59,211 bases of DNA from Pseudomonadota bacterium (lineage in GTDB: Bacteria > Pseudomonadota > Gammaproteobacteria > Steroidobacterales > Steroidobacteraceae). Both the position numbers and the translations under genes were made by a program. Location of the stretch: positions 1 to 59,211 of the forward strand of contig JANYAE010000067.1 in assembly GCA_025355105.1 (NCBI GenBank). The letters are read 5' to 3'. The notes under the pieces were generated by a model, which did not search any database, had not been told where the DNA came from, and saw only the letters and a program-made list of their open reading frames with translations. The stretch's first letter is position 1. The number at the start of each line of letters is the position of its first letter. Positions 9,232 through 18,045 of this stretch are shown piece by piece.

Positions 9232-10416
9232 GTGGCCGCGGCTCCGAGCGCCGTCCGCACGCTGCTGCCGCGCACGGTGATCGTGCTCGGCTGCGTCTCG
9301 CTGCTCAACGATGCCGCCAGCGAGATGATCACGCCGCTGCTGCCCGTGTTCCTGACCGCGACGCTCGGCGCCGGCCCGGCGATCGTCGGCCTGGTCGAGG
9401 GCGTCGCCGAGGCGACTGCCAGCATCCTCAAGCTGGTCGCCGGCCGGCTCGTCGATCGCGGCGCGGGCGCCAAGCGGCTGGTGTTCGCCGGCTACGGTCT
9501 CGCCAACCTCGCCCGTCCCGCGCTCGGCTTCGCGGCGCTCTGGCCGGTGGTGCTCGCGCTGCGCTTCGCCGACCGCGTCGGCAAGGGCATCCGCACCGCG
9601 CCGCGCGACGCGCTGATCGCGGGCGCGGCCGGCGAGGCGATCCGCGGCCGCGCCTTCGGTTTCCATCGCTCGATGGACCACGCCGGCGCCGTGATCGGTC
9701 CGCTGGTCGCGTTCGCGCTGCTGCGTTCGGGCGTGCCGCTTGGCCAGGTGTTCCTGTGGTCGGCGGTGCCCGGCGTCCTGGTGCTCGCGCTGCTCGGCCT
9801 CGGCGTGCCCGCCGACGCGCCGCTGGCGCTCGCGCCGCCGGCCCCGGCGCTGCGCTTTGGCGCGCTCGATGCGCGGCTTCGCGCCTTGCTGATCGCCGCC
9901 GGCGGCCTTGCGCTTGCGACCGTGCCGGAGGTGTTCGTCGTGCTGTGGGCACGCGAGTCCGGCCTGCCGCTCGCGTGGGTGCCGCTCGTCTGGGCGGCGG
10001 CGAGCCTCGGCAAGATGCTGCTCGCCTACCCGGCGGGCATCGCCAGCGACGCGCTCGGCCGGGTGCCGATGCTGCTCGCCGGCTGGAGCCTGCGGGTGCT
10101 CGCGCTGCTCGCGCTCGCGCTGCTGACCGCGCGCGGTCCGCTCATCTGGGCGCTGTTCCTCGGCTACTCGGCGACGCTCGCCTTCACTGAGCCTGCCGAG
10201 CGCTCGCTGATCGGCGACGTCGCGCCGGCGGCGGTGCGCGGCACCGCCTTCGGCCTCTACCACCTCGCGAGCGGACTGCTCATGCTGCCGGGCGCGGTGC
10301 TGTTCGGCGTCGTCTGGGAGCGCGCCGGCTCCGGCGTCGCGTTCGGCCTCGCGGCGACGATCACCGCGCTGGCCGCCGCCGGCATGGCGCTCGCGGCGCG
10401 CGGCGCGCGCCGCTGA
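9232..10416 (+). CDS. MFS transporter
   Basis: 394 residues with about 12 hydrophobic helices. The loop after helix 2 has LVAGRLVDRGAGAKRLVFAGYGLANLARPALG, and the stretch ALRFADRVGKGIRTAPRDALIAG is characteristic of a widespread MFS subgroup (the 'RxGKGxRxxPRDALIA' signature). N-terminal LLNDAASEMITPLLPVF is also typical of that group. It is an inner-membrane secondary transporter; the substrate is unknown. It starts at a GTG 11 bp after asd, probably in the same transcript, but no pathway link is evident. Confidence 0.88.
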   Translation: MAAAPSAVRTLLPRTVIVLGCVSLLNDAASEMITPLLPVFLTATLGAGPAIVGLVEGVAEATASILKLVAGRLVDRGAGAKRLVFAGYGLANLARPALGFAALWPVVLALRFADRVGKGIRTAPRDALIAGAAGEAIRGRAFGFHRSMDHAGAVIGPLVAFALLRSGVPLGQVFLWSAVPGVLVLALLGLGVPADAPLALAPPAPALRFGALDARLRALLIAAGGLALATVPEVFVVLWARESGLPLAWVPLVWAAASLGKMLLAYPAGIASDALGRVPMLLAGWSLRVLALLALALLTARGPLIWALFLGYSATLAFTEPAERSLIGDVAPAAVRGTAFGLYHLASGLLMLPGAVLFGVVWERAGSGVAFGLAATITALAAAGMALAARGARR

Positions 10417-10604
10417 GCAGGCCGGGCGCCGCGCGGCGCGTGGCCAGGATCGATCGCGCCATTGGCGAGAATATTGTCAATACGGGAGCTACGGACGATG
10501 AGCCGGTGGCCCGGACGACGCTTCCGCGAGCCCGCGTCAACCGCCGGGGTGTCGGAGGCGCTATAACACTGTTGCGCCAAGCTGCGCCGCCACTGGAGCC
10601 TGTC

Positions 10605-11399
10605 ATGCGCGTCGCGACCCGATCCCGGCCCGGAAGCTACCGTGCCTTGGCGACCGTGCTCGGCGCCCTGGCACTGGTGTTCTGTGGCGTTGCATCGGCG
10701 GCGCATGACACCGGCGGCCACGGTGGTGGTGGCGGCGGCAGTGCCGGCGGCGGCGGCCACGGTGGCGGTCATGCGGCCAGCGGCGGCCACGGCGGCGCGC
10801 ACGCCGGCGCGGCGCCGCGCGCGGCCTACGGCCACGGCGCGTACGCGCACTACTACCGCGGCGGCGCTCCGGGCGGCAGCGGCTACCGGCCGCGCGCCAG
10901 CGCGATCCCGGGCGGGGCGCGAGGCGGCTACTACCGCGGTCCGGGCTACGGCCACGGCGGCTACGGCGGCTACGGCGGCTGGTGGCACGGTCGCTACTGG
11001 GGCGGCATCGGCCTCGGCCTCTACTTCGCGACGCTACCCTGGTACTACGAGACCTTCTGGTGGGGCGGCGTGCCGTACTACTACGCCGACGACAGCTTCT
11101 ACCGCTGGAACGACACGGTGGCGCAGTACGAGACCGTCGCGGCGCCGGCTGAGGATGCCGACGGCGCAGGTCCGGCGGCCGCGGCCGGCGAACTCTACGT
11201 CTACCCGCGCCAGCACCAGTCGGACGAGCAGCAAAAGCGCGATCGCTATGACTGCCATCGCTGGGCCTCAGGCCAGACCGGCTTCGACCCGACCCGCGCC
11301 AGCGGCGGCGTCGGCGCCGAGGCCGCGCCGGCGCAGGCCGGCGCCTACCGGCGCGCCGAGAGCGCCTGCCTCGAGGGTCGCGGCTACACGGTCCGCTAG
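10605..11399 (+). CDS. Secreted Gly/His-rich protein with aromatic WG/YY-rich domain
   Basis: 264 residues. Start chosen at ATG 10605, seven bases after GGAG. A signal peptide (RALATVLGALALVFCGVASAAHD) is followed by a low-complexity Gly/His tract (residues about 38-75), then a Tyr/Trp/Gly-rich hydrophobic patch (GYGGWWHGRYWGGIGLGLYF, WYYETFWWGGVPYYYADDSFYRW). The C-terminus has YVYPRQHQSDEQQKRDRYDCHRWASGQTGFDP and a second Cys (AESACLEGRGY). The tail resembles the DUF6515-type 'YxYP..GQ...DR..C..WA..QTGFDP' domain seen in many proteobacterial exported proteins. The His-rich tract could bind metal. Upstream, 10417-10604 holds a TATAAC at 10563-10568 that may be its -10. Function unknown. Confidence 0.78.
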   Translation: MRVATRSRPGSYRALATVLGALALVFCGVASAAHDTGGHGGGGGGSAGGGGHGGGHAASGGHGGAHAGAAPRAAYGHGAYAHYYRGGAPGGSGYRPRASAIPGGARGGYYRGPGYGHGGYGGYGGWWHGRYWGGIGLGLYFATLPWYYETFWWGGVPYYYADDSFYRWNDTVAQYETVAAPAEDADGAGPAAAAGELYVYPRQHQSDEQQKRDRYDCHRWASGQTGFDPTRASGGVGAEAAPAQAGAYRRAESACLEGRGYTVR

Positions 11400-11483
11400 A
11401 TCACGTGAGCTGTCGGGCGGCTGCGGCGCGTCCGCGGCCGGCGGCGGATCGCCCGCAACGCCGGATCAGGTTCAGGGGACACT

Positions 11484-11864
11484 ATGAATCGTCGCATCGC
11501 GGGCCTCGCCTGCGCCGCAGTGCTCGCGCTGTCGCCGTCGGCCGCGGTTGCCGCCGACAAGCCGGTACTGCGCGTCATCGTCGTCCAGGCCAGCGACGTC
11601 GCCGCCTACGTCCGCGAGCTCGACCTGGTGCGCGCCGCGTGGCAGAAGCACAACGTGCCGGCGACGCTGACCGTGTACCGCGCGAGCTACGCCGGTCCCG
11701 AGACCGGCACGGTCATCGTCGAGGCGCGCTTCCCGAGCATGCTGGCGCTGGCGCAAGGCATGGAGCTCGCGCGCAGCGAGCCCGAGATCGTCGCCGAGAT
11801 GGCGAAGCTGGTGCCGTTGCGCAAGGTGCTCTCCGACAGCCTCTACGACGAGCTCAGCCACTAG
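11484..11864 (+). CDS. Small secreted protein of unknown function
   Basis: 126 residues with a signal peptide (MNRRIAGLACAAVLALSPSAAVAA) and a mature domain of about 102 residues. The mature part alternates predicted strands and helices (LRVIVVQASDVAAYVRELDLVRAAWQKHNV, ATLTVYRASYAGPETGTVIVEARF, LALAQGMELARSEPEIVAEMAKLV). This looks like a ferredoxin-like alpha/beta barrel of the NIPSNAP/Dabb type, a guess from pattern only. GGGG lies about five bases before the ATG. It may be co-transcribed with the preceding secreted-protein gene (84 bp apart) and converges on hisI. Confidence 0.65.
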   Translation: MNRRIAGLACAAVLALSPSAAVAADKPVLRVIVVQASDVAAYVRELDLVRAAWQKHNVPATLTVYRASYAGPETGTVIVEARFPSMLALAQGMELARSEPEIVAEMAKLVPLRKVLSDSLYDELSH

Positions 11865-11888
11865 CGGTGGCGCCCGCGGCGGCGGTGC

Positions 11889-12518
11889 TCAGCGCTTGGC
11901 CGCGTGCCGCGACTCCAGCTCGTGGACCACGTCGAGCAGCGAGCGGTCGCGACTCTTCAGCAGCAGCAGCAGGTGGAACAGCAGGTCGGCGCTCTCGCTG
12001 ATCACCGCTGCGTCGTCGGCGCCGACCGCCGCCAGCGCGACCTCGAGGCCTTCCTCGCCGACCTTCTGCGCGATCCGGCTCGGGCCCTGGGCGTGCAGCT
12101 TGGCGGTGTAGCTGGCATCCGGTTGATCGGCGATGCGCGCGGCAATGATCTCCTCGAGGCGGCTCAGGAACGCGAGCTCGGTCGCGAGCGCGTGCGGCTG
12201 GCCGTGGAAGCAGTCGGCGGCGCCGGTGTGGCAGACGGGCCCGGCCGGCCGGCCGAGCACCAGCAGCGTGTCGCGATCGCAGTCCGCCGTCACGGCCTCG
12301 ACCGCGATGCTGTTGCCGGAGGTCTCGCCCTTGGTCCACAGGCGGCCGCGCGTGCGGCTGAAGAAAGTCACGCGCCGCTCGCGCAGCGTCCGCTCGAGCG
12401 CCTCGCGGTTCATGAAACCGAGCATCAGCACGACGCCGCTGCCGGCGTGCTGCACGATCGCCGGCAGCAGGCCCGCGCCCTTCTGCCAGTCGAGCGCCGC
12501 GACTTCGGACTCGTTCAT
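11889..12518 (-). CDS. hisI: Bifunctional phosphoribosyl-AMP cyclohydrolase / phosphoribosyl-ATP pyrophosphatase
   Basis: 209 residues; the HisIE fusion performing steps 2 and 3 of histidine synthesis. HisI half (1-115): [55 protein letters not shown] with the Zn/Mg ligands. HisE half: [33 protein letters not shown] (catalytic Glu-rich helix), [14 protein letters not shown]. Last gene of the his operon; its ATG overlaps the hisF stop (ATGA). It converges on the upstream secreted-protein gene with only 24 bp between, and I see no intrinsic terminator there. Confidence 0.96.
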   Translation of the reverse strand: MNESEVAALDWQKGAGLLPAIVQHAGSGVVLMLGFMNREALERTLRERRVTFFSRTRGRLWTKGETSGNSIAVEAVTADCDRDTLLVLGRPAGPVCHTGAADCFHGQPHALATELAFLSRLEEIIAARIADQPDASYTAKLHAQGPSRIAQKVGEEGLEVALAAVGADDAAVISESADLLFHLLLLLKSRDRSLLDVVHELESRHAAKR

Positions 12519-13294
12519 GGCCGCACCGCGATGCCCTGCCCGGCGAGATAGCGCTTGAGCTCGGGAATCTCGATCGTCCCGAGGTGAAGGACGCTGGCGG
12601 CGAGCGCGCCGTCGACGCCGCTGGTCTTGAAGACGTCGCGAAAGTGCTCGAGGATGCCGGCGCCGCCGGAGGCGATCAGCGGCACCTGGCAGACGGCGCG
12701 CGCCGCACTCAGCTGCGCGAGGTCGTAGCCGCCGCGCACGCCGTCGCTGGACATGCAGTTGAGCACGATCTCGCCGGCGCCGCGCGCCTGCACCTCGCAG
12801 ATCCACTCGAGCGTGTCGCGCCGCGTGCCGCGCGCGAGTCGCGGGTCGCCGGTGTTCTCGTAGACCTCGTAGCGCGGCGCGCGGCCGTCGGCGAGCGTCT
12901 GGCTGTCGACGCCGACCACCACGCACTGCGCGCCGAAGCGTTCGCTCAGCCGGTCGATGAGGTCCGGGTCGGCGAGCGCTGGCGAGTTCACCGAGACCTT
13001 CTCGGCGCCGGCGCCGAGCACCGCCTCGGCGTCGCCGACCGAGCGGATCCCGCCGGCGACGCAGAACGGGATGTCGAGCAGGCGCGCGACGCGTGCCACC
13101 CAGGCGCGCTCGACGGTGCGGCCGGCCGGGCTCGCGGTGATGTCGTAGAACACCAGCTCGTCGGCGCCGGCGTCGCGGTAGCGCGCCGCCAGCTCGAGGA
13201 TGTCGCCGACCACGCGGTGGTCGCGAAAGCGCACGCCCTTGACGACCTGGCCGTCGCGCACGTCGAGGCAGGGGATTATGCGGCGGGCAAGAAT
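12515..13294 (-). CDS. hisF: Imidazole glycerol phosphate synthase cyclase subunit; apparent ATT start codon
   Basis: 259 residues if translation starts at ATT 13294-13292. The reading frame then begins (M)[22 protein letters not shown], matching the canonical HisF start ([12 protein letters not shown]) position for position. No ATG, GTG or TTG occurs in this frame within a sensible distance upstream; the next codons back read through hisA in the wrong frame. GGAG at 13306-13303 lies eight bases before the ATT, ideal spacing. Other HisF hallmarks: [53 protein letters not shown] segment, PLIASGGAG. With HisH it makes IGP and AICAR. The ATT could be a rare genuine start, as in infC, or a sequencing error for ATG. 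It overlaps hisA by 19 bp. Confidence 0.93.
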   Translation of the reverse strand: MLARRIIPCLDVRDGQVVKGVRFRDHRVVGDILELAARYRDAGADELVFYDITASPAGRTVERAWVARVARLLDIPFCVAGGIRSVGDAEAVLGAGAEKVSVNSPALADPDLIDRLSERFGAQCVVVGVDSQTLADGRAPRYEVYENTGDPRLARGTRRDTLEWICEVQARGAGEIVLNCMSSDGVRGGYDLAQLSAARAVCQVPLIASGGAGILEHFRDVFKTSGVDGALAASVLHLGTIEIPELKRYLAGQGIAVRP

Positions 13295-14016
13295 GGCTTC
13301 AGCTCCACGGCGTTGAGATGTCCCTCGAGCAGCGCCCGGCCGCTGATCGCGGCGGCCACGCCGCCGTCGCACAGCGACCACAGGTCGCGCGCGTCGCGCA
13401 CGCCGCCGGAGGCCTGCCAGTCGATCTCCGGGAAGCGGCGCACCGCGTCGACGTACAGCGCGCAGTTCGGGCCGGTCAGCGCACCGTCGCGGCCGACGTC
13501 GGTGCACAGCACGTGCTTGAGCCCCGCGCCGCGAAAGCGCGCGACCGCGTCCCACAGGCTGAGGCGCGACTGCTCGCGCCAGCCGTGGGTCGCGATGCGC
13601 GGCTCGCCGTGCGCGTCGAGGCGCACGTCGAAGGCGAGCACGATCAGCTCCGGGCCGAGCTTCCTGAACCAGCCGGCGACCAGGTCCGGATCGGTGACCG
13701 CGAGGCTGCCGATCACGACGCGTGCGGCGCCGGCGGCGAGCGTGCGCTCGACCGTCGCCCGGTCGCGCAGCCCGCCGCCGACCTGCAGCCGGAGGCGCCC
13801 GCGCCGGGCCAGCGCCTCGATGATGGGCAGGTGCGCCTGCGCGCCGTCGCGCGCGCCGTCGAGGTCGACGACGTGCAGCCAGCGCGCGCCGAGCGCGTCG
13901 TAGCGCTCGTGCAGCGCCTGCGGCGTCACCTCGTAGCGGGTCTCGGCGTCGAAGTCGCCCTGCAGCAGCCGCACGCAGCGCCCGTCCTTGAGGTCGATGG
14001 CCGGAATGAGCTCCAC
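13276..14016 (-). CDS. hisA: ProFAR isomerase
   Basis: 246 residues from a GTG at 14016. The N-terminus ([26 protein letters not shown]) contains the catalytic Asp of the beta-alpha barrel; further signatures are [63 protein letters not shown] and [13 protein letters not shown]. It isomerises ProFAR to PRFAR, the substrate of HisF/HisH. It follows hisH by three bases after the stop, and its 3' end contains the ribosome-binding site and start of hisF. Confidence 0.96.
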   Translation of the reverse strand: MELIPAIDLKDGRCVRLLQGDFDAETRYEVTPQALHERYDALGARWLHVVDLDGARDGAQAHLPIIEALARRGRLRLQVGGGLRDRATVERTLAAGAARVVIGSLAVTDPDLVAGWFRKLGPELIVLAFDVRLDAHGEPRIATHGWREQSRLSLWDAVARFRGAGLKHVLCTDVGRDGALTGPNCALYVDAVRRFPEIDWQASGGVRDARDLWSLCDGGVAAAISGRALLEGHLNAVELKPFLPAA

Positions 14017-14019
14017 CGG

Positions 14020-14619
14020 CTAGCTTCCGAGCGCCAGGAAGTTCGCCAGCAGCCGCGCGCCGGTGGCCGCCGAGCGCTCCGGGTGGAACTGCACGCCGTG
14101 GAAATTGCCGCGGCTGACGATGGCCGTGAACGGCCCGCCGTAGTCGCAGCTCGCGACGCTGTCAGGGCCCGGCGGCAAGGCGTAGCTGTGCACGAAGTAA
14201 GCGTAGTCGCCGGCGGCGATCCCGGCCAGCAGCGGGCTCGGGCGCAGCGGCACGAGCTGGTTCCAGCCCATGTGCGGCACGGCGCGCCCGGGCGCCGCCG
14301 GCAGCCGGTCGGCCGCACCGGCCAGGATGCCGAGGCACGGGGTGTCGCCCTCGGCGGAGGCGGCGTACAGGAGCTGCATGCCGAGACAGATGCCGAGCAC
14401 CGGCTGGGTCAGTGCCGGGATCAGCCGGTCGAGGCCGCTCTCGGCGAGCCGGCGCATGGCGTCGCGCGCCGCGCCGACGCCGGGCAGGATCACGTGCGGC
14501 GCAGCGCGGATCCGCTGCGGATCGTTGGTCAGCAGGGCCTCGGCACCGAGCCGCTCGAGCGCGAAGCGCACCGAGGCGACGTTGCCGCCGCCGTTGTCGA
14601 CGATCGCGACGGCGCTCAC
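14020..14619 (-). CDS. hisH: Imidazole glycerol phosphate synthase glutamine amidotransferase subunit
   Basis: 199 residues from a GTG that overlaps the hisB stop (GTGA). It is a class I amidotransferase: [19 protein letters not shown] at the N-terminus, oxyanion region [10 protein letters not shown], nucleophile Cys in [13 protein letters not shown], and the His-Glu pair in [12 protein letters not shown]. It releases ammonia from glutamine and channels it into HisF. Operon position between hisB and hisA is the standard one. Confidence 0.96.
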   Translation of the reverse strand: MSAVAIVDNGGGNVASVRFALERLGAEALLTNDPQRIRAAPHVILPGVGAARDAMRRLAESGLDRLIPALTQPVLGICLGMQLLYAASAEGDTPCLGILAGAADRLPAAPGRAVPHMGWNQLVPLRPSPLLAGIAAGDYAYFVHSYALPPGPDSVASCDYGGPFTAIVSRGNFHGVQFHPERSAATGARLLANFLALGS

Positions 14620-15683
14620 AGCACGCCCTTGCTGGAAGGCAGCGCCGTGCCCTCGAGCTTCAGCGCCTGGCGCAGCGCGCGGCCGACGCCCTTGAAGCAG
14701 CTCTCGACCATGTGGTGGGTGTTCTCGCCGCGCACCGTCAGGTGCAGCGCGCAGCCGAGCGCGTCGCTGAGGCTCCTGAAGAAGTGCGGCACCAGCTCGG
14801 TCGGCAGTCCGCCGACGGCGTCGCGCGCGAAGCGACCCTCGAAGACGAAGAACGGACGCCCGGACAGGTCGATCGCCACCTGCGCCTCGGCCTCGTCCAT
14901 CGCCAGCAGGAAGCCGTAGCGGCCGATGCCGCGCTTGTCGCCGAGCGCGGCGCGCAGCGCCTGGCCGAGCGCGAGCGCGGTGTCCTCGACGGTGTGGTGC
15001 TCGTCGACTTCGAGATCGCCGCGGCAGTCGAGCTCGAGCGCGAAGCCGCCGTGGCGCGCGACCTGCTCGAGCATGTGGTCGAGGAAGCCGATGCCGGTCG
15101 CGATCCGCAGCGGCTCCTCGGCGTCGAGGTCGACGCGCACGCGGATCTCGGTCTCCTGGGTGCGCCGCTCGATGACGGCGCTGCGGTGGCGCTCGGTGAG
15201 GCAGCGCGCGATCGCCGGCCAGCCGAACTCGCCGCCCGCGGCGGCGACCCGCAGGCCGGCGATGCCGAGGCGCGCGGCGAGCTCGAGGTCGGTGGCGCGG
15301 TCGCCGATCACCGCCGAGCGCGACCGGTCCATCGGCGCGCGCTGCAGGTACTCGTCGACCAGGCGCGTGTTGGGCTTGCGGCAGTCGCAGCGCTGCGCGG
15401 CGAAGTGCGGGCAGATCAGCACCGCGTCGAAGCGGATGCCCTGCGAGGCGAACAGCGCGAGGATGAAATCCTGCGCCTCGCGAAACGCCGCCTCCGGCAG
15501 GCTGTCGGTGCCGAGCCCGTCCTGGTTGCTGACCATCACCAGCGAGTAGCCGGCGGCGATCAGGCGCGCAAGCGCCGCCATCACGCCGGGCACCAGGCGG
15601 ATCTTGTCGAGCCGGTCCACCTGCTCGTCGGCCGGCTCCTCGACCAGCGTGCCGTCGCGATCGATGAACAGCGTCGGTGTCAT
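14616..15683 (-). CDS. hisB: Bifunctional histidinol-phosphatase / imidazoleglycerol-phosphate dehydratase
   Basis: 355 residues. N-terminal HAD phosphatase (1-165): LFIDRDGTLVEEP with the nucleophilic Asp, VMVSNQDGLGTD, a Zn-binding CPHFAAQRCDCRKP, and VIGDRATDLELAARLG. C-terminal IGP dehydratase (170-355): GIGFLDHMLEQVARHGGF, VDEHHTVEDTALALGQAL, FFRSLSDALGCALHL, ENTHHMVESCFKGVGRAL. The fusion is typical of gammaproteobacteria such as E. coli. The ATG overlaps the hisC stop (ATGA). Confidence 0.97.
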   Translation of the reverse strand: MTPTLFIDRDGTLVEEPADEQVDRLDKIRLVPGVMAALARLIAAGYSLVMVSNQDGLGTDSLPEAAFREAQDFILALFASQGIRFDAVLICPHFAAQRCDCRKPNTRLVDEYLQRAPMDRSRSAVIGDRATDLELAARLGIAGLRVAAAGGEFGWPAIARCLTERHRSAVIERRTQETEIRVRVDLDAEEPLRIATGIGFLDHMLEQVARHGGFALELDCRGDLEVDEHHTVEDTALALGQALRAALGDKRGIGRYGFLLAMDEAEAQVAIDLSGRPFFVFEGRFARDAVGGLPTELVPHFFRSLSDALGCALHLTVRGENTHHMVESCFKGVGRALRQALKLEGTALPSSKGVL

Positions 15684-16741
15684 GGTGTCGCGAGCCCCTC
15701 GAGCAGTCGCTGGTTCTGTTCGGGCGTGCCGATCGTGATGCGTACCGCCGCCGCGGTCAGCGGCCGCTGGCTGAAGTCGCGCAGCAGGAAGCCCGCCGCG
15801 CGGGCGCGCGCGACCAGCGCCGGCGCATCGTGGCACTCGACCAGCACGAAGTTGGCTTCGCTCGGCCAGACGCGGCGCACCAGCGGCAGGCGCTCGAGCG
15901 CGGCCGCGAGCCGGCCGCGCTCGGCCCGGAGCGCGGCGATGCGCCGCTGCGCGGTCGCGAGCGGCGCCGCGCCGAGCGCCTCGAGCACCGCCTCGGCGGT
16001 CGGCGTCGGCATGGAGTAGGGCGGGATCACGCGCCTCAGCAGCTCGATGACGCCGGGGTCGGCGATCACCGCGCCGACGCGCGCGCCGGCGAGCGCATAG
16101 GCCTTGGAGAGGGTGCGCAGCACCACCAGGTTCGGCAGCGCGCCGATCTGCGACGACAGGCTCGGCGCGTCCGAGAACTCGGCGTAGGCCTCGTCGACCA
16201 CCACCAGCGCCTGCTCGGCAAGCCGCGCGGCCAGGCGCTTGATCAGCGCCGGCTCGATCACGTTGCCGGTCGGGTTGTTCGGCGTGCACAGGAACACGAG
16301 CTTGACGGTGGGCGTGAGCGCGCCGAGCAGCGCCGCCTCGTCGAGCGCGTAGCCGGCCGCGCGTGCGAGCGGCACCTCGATCAGCGCCGCGCCCTGCAGG
16401 CAGGTCGCGAGCGCGTACATGCCGAAGGTCGGCGGGCAGATCAGCGCCGCGTCGCGGCCGGGCCGCAGGAAGGCGCGCGCCAGCAGGTCGATGCCCTCAT
16501 CCGAGCCGCGTCCGGCGATCAGTTGCGACGGGCGCACGCCGTAGAGCGCCGCGAGCCGCGCCTCGACCGCGGTCGGCTGCGGCTCAGGGTAGCGGTTGAG
16601 GCCGGCCGCCGAGCGGTCGCCGTCGTAGCGCCACGGGTTCTCATTGGCGTGCAGCCGCTCGAGCGCCGGGTCCCAGTGCGCGTGCGCGTAGGGCACGAGC
16701 GCGAGCACTTCGGGGCGGGCGAGGCGGGCGGCGACGCTCAC
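15680..16741 (-). CDS. hisC: Histidinol-phosphate aminotransferase
   Basis: 353 residues from a GTG overlapping the hisD stop (GTGA). Fold-type I PLP enzyme: LHANENPW near the N-terminus, LIAGRGSDEGIDLLARAFL, FLCTPNNPTGN, VVVDEAYAEFSD, and the PLP lysine in VVLRTLSKAYALAGARVGA. It transaminates imidazole-acetol phosphate to histidinol phosphate. It sits between hisD and hisB as in other gammaproteobacterial his operons. Confidence 0.96.
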   Translation of the reverse strand: MSVAARLARPEVLALVPYAHAHWDPALERLHANENPWRYDGDRSAAGLNRYPEPQPTAVEARLAALYGVRPSQLIAGRGSDEGIDLLARAFLRPGRDAALICPPTFGMYALATCLQGAALIEVPLARAAGYALDEAALLGALTPTVKLVFLCTPNNPTGNVIEPALIKRLAARLAEQALVVVDEAYAEFSDAPSLSSQIGALPNLVVLRTLSKAYALAGARVGAVIADPGVIELLRRVIPPYSMPTPTAEAVLEALGAAPLATAQRRIAALRAERGRLAAALERLPLVRRVWPSEANFVLVECHDAPALVARARAAGFLLRDFSQRPLTAAAVRITIGTPEQNQRLLEGLATP

Positions 16742-18045
16742 GCGGCACCGAGCGCGGCGAGCCGCAGGGTCACGGCGCGGGCGTGGCCGTCGAGCCCCTC
16801 GAGGCCGGCGAGGGTCGTGGCCACCGGGCCGAGCTCGCGCAGGCCGGCCGGCGTCAGCTCCTGGACCGTGATGCGCTTGCTGAAGTCGGCGAGCGACAGG
16901 CCGGAGAAGGCGCGCGCGTAGCCGTAGGTCGGCAGCACGTGATTAGTGCCGCTGCAGTAGTCGCCGATCGACTCCGGCGACCAGTGGCCGAGGAACACCG
17001 AGCCGGCCGCGGTCACGTGCCCGAGCCAGGCGCGCGGCGACTCGATCGCGAGGATCAGGTGCTCCGGGGCGTAGGCGTTGCTGACCGCGAACGCGGTCTC
17101 GAGGTCCGGGACGACGATCACGCGCGAGGCGGCGAGCGACTGCGCGGTGATCGCGCGGCGGCTGAGGCTCAGCTGCTGCGCCTGCACCTCGGCGAGCACT
17201 GCCTCGGCCAGCGCCGCCGAGGTGGTCACCAGCAGCACCTGCGCGGTGGGGTCATGCTCGGCCTGGGCGAGCAGGTCCGCGGCGACGAAGTCGGCGCGCG
17301 CCGATTGGTCGGCGAGCACCAGCACCTCGGAGGGTCCTGCCGGCAGGTCCAGCGCCGCGCCGTCCGGGTCACGCGCCACCTGCAGCTTGGCCGCCGTCAC
17401 GTAGGCGTTGCCGGGACCGCAGATCTTGTCGACCTTCGGGATCGTCGCCGTGCCGTAGGCCAGCGCCGCGATCGCCTGGGCGCCGCCGACCTTGAAGACC
17501 TGCGTGACGCCGCAGCGCCGCGCCGCGACCAGCACCGCCGCGTCCGCGCCGCCGTCGCGCCGCGGCGGCGTGCACAGCACGCGCGTCGGGCAGCCGGCAA
17601 GCGCCGCCGGCACCGCGGTCATGATCGCCGCCGAGGGCAGCGGCGCGGAACCGGCCGGGACATAGAGCCCGACCGCGCCGATCGGCACCTCGAGGCGCTC
17701 GCAGCGCACGCCCGGCGCGGTCTCGAGCGCAAGCGGCGGCAAGCGCTGCGCCTCGTGGAAGCGCCGCACGTTGCCGATCGCGCGCTCGATCGCGGCGTGC
17801 GCAGCCGCGGGCAGCGCGGCCTCGGCCGCGGCGAACTCGTCGGCGCCGACCGCGAGCGTGGCGGGGACCACGCCGTCGAAGCGGCGGCTGTAGTCGGCGA
17901 GCGCCGCATCGCCGCGCGCGCGCACGTCGCGGATGATCGCCGCCACCGCCGGCTCGAGCCCGGCGGCGTCGCGCGGCGCCGGGCGTCGCAGCAGCGCCGC
18001 GCGCGCCGCGCCGTCGAGCTGCATCCAGTCGTGGCGCGCCAGCAT
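16738..18045 (-). CDS. hisD: Histidinol dehydrogenase
   Basis: 435 residues. The ATG shares one base with the hisG stop (TGATG). Zn-dependent NAD enzyme signatures: IGAVGLYVPAGSAPLPSAAIM, KVGGAQAIAALAYGTATIPKVDKICGPGNAYVTAAK, DLPAGPSEVLVLAD, LAQAEHDPTAQ (metal/catalytic His), YAPEHLIL, SVFLGHWSPESIGDYCSGTNHVLPT. It converts histidinol to histidine in two oxidations, the last steps of the pathway. Confidence 0.96.
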   Translation of the reverse strand: MLARHDWMQLDGAARAALLRRPAPRDAAGLEPAVAAIIRDVRARGDAALADYSRRFDGVVPATLAVGADEFAAAEAALPAAAHAAIERAIGNVRRFHEAQRLPPLALETAPGVRCERLEVPIGAVGLYVPAGSAPLPSAAIMTAVPAALAGCPTRVLCTPPRRDGGADAAVLVAARRCGVTQVFKVGGAQAIAALAYGTATIPKVDKICGPGNAYVTAAKLQVARDPDGAALDLPAGPSEVLVLADQSARADFVAADLLAQAEHDPTAQVLLVTTSAALAEAVLAEVQAQQLSLSRRAITAQSLAASRVIVVPDLETAFAVSNAYAPEHLILAIESPRAWLGHVTAAGSVFLGHWSPESIGDYCSGTNHVLPTYGYARAFSGLSLADFSKRITVQELTPAGLRELGPVATTLAGLEGLDGHARAVTLRLAALGAA

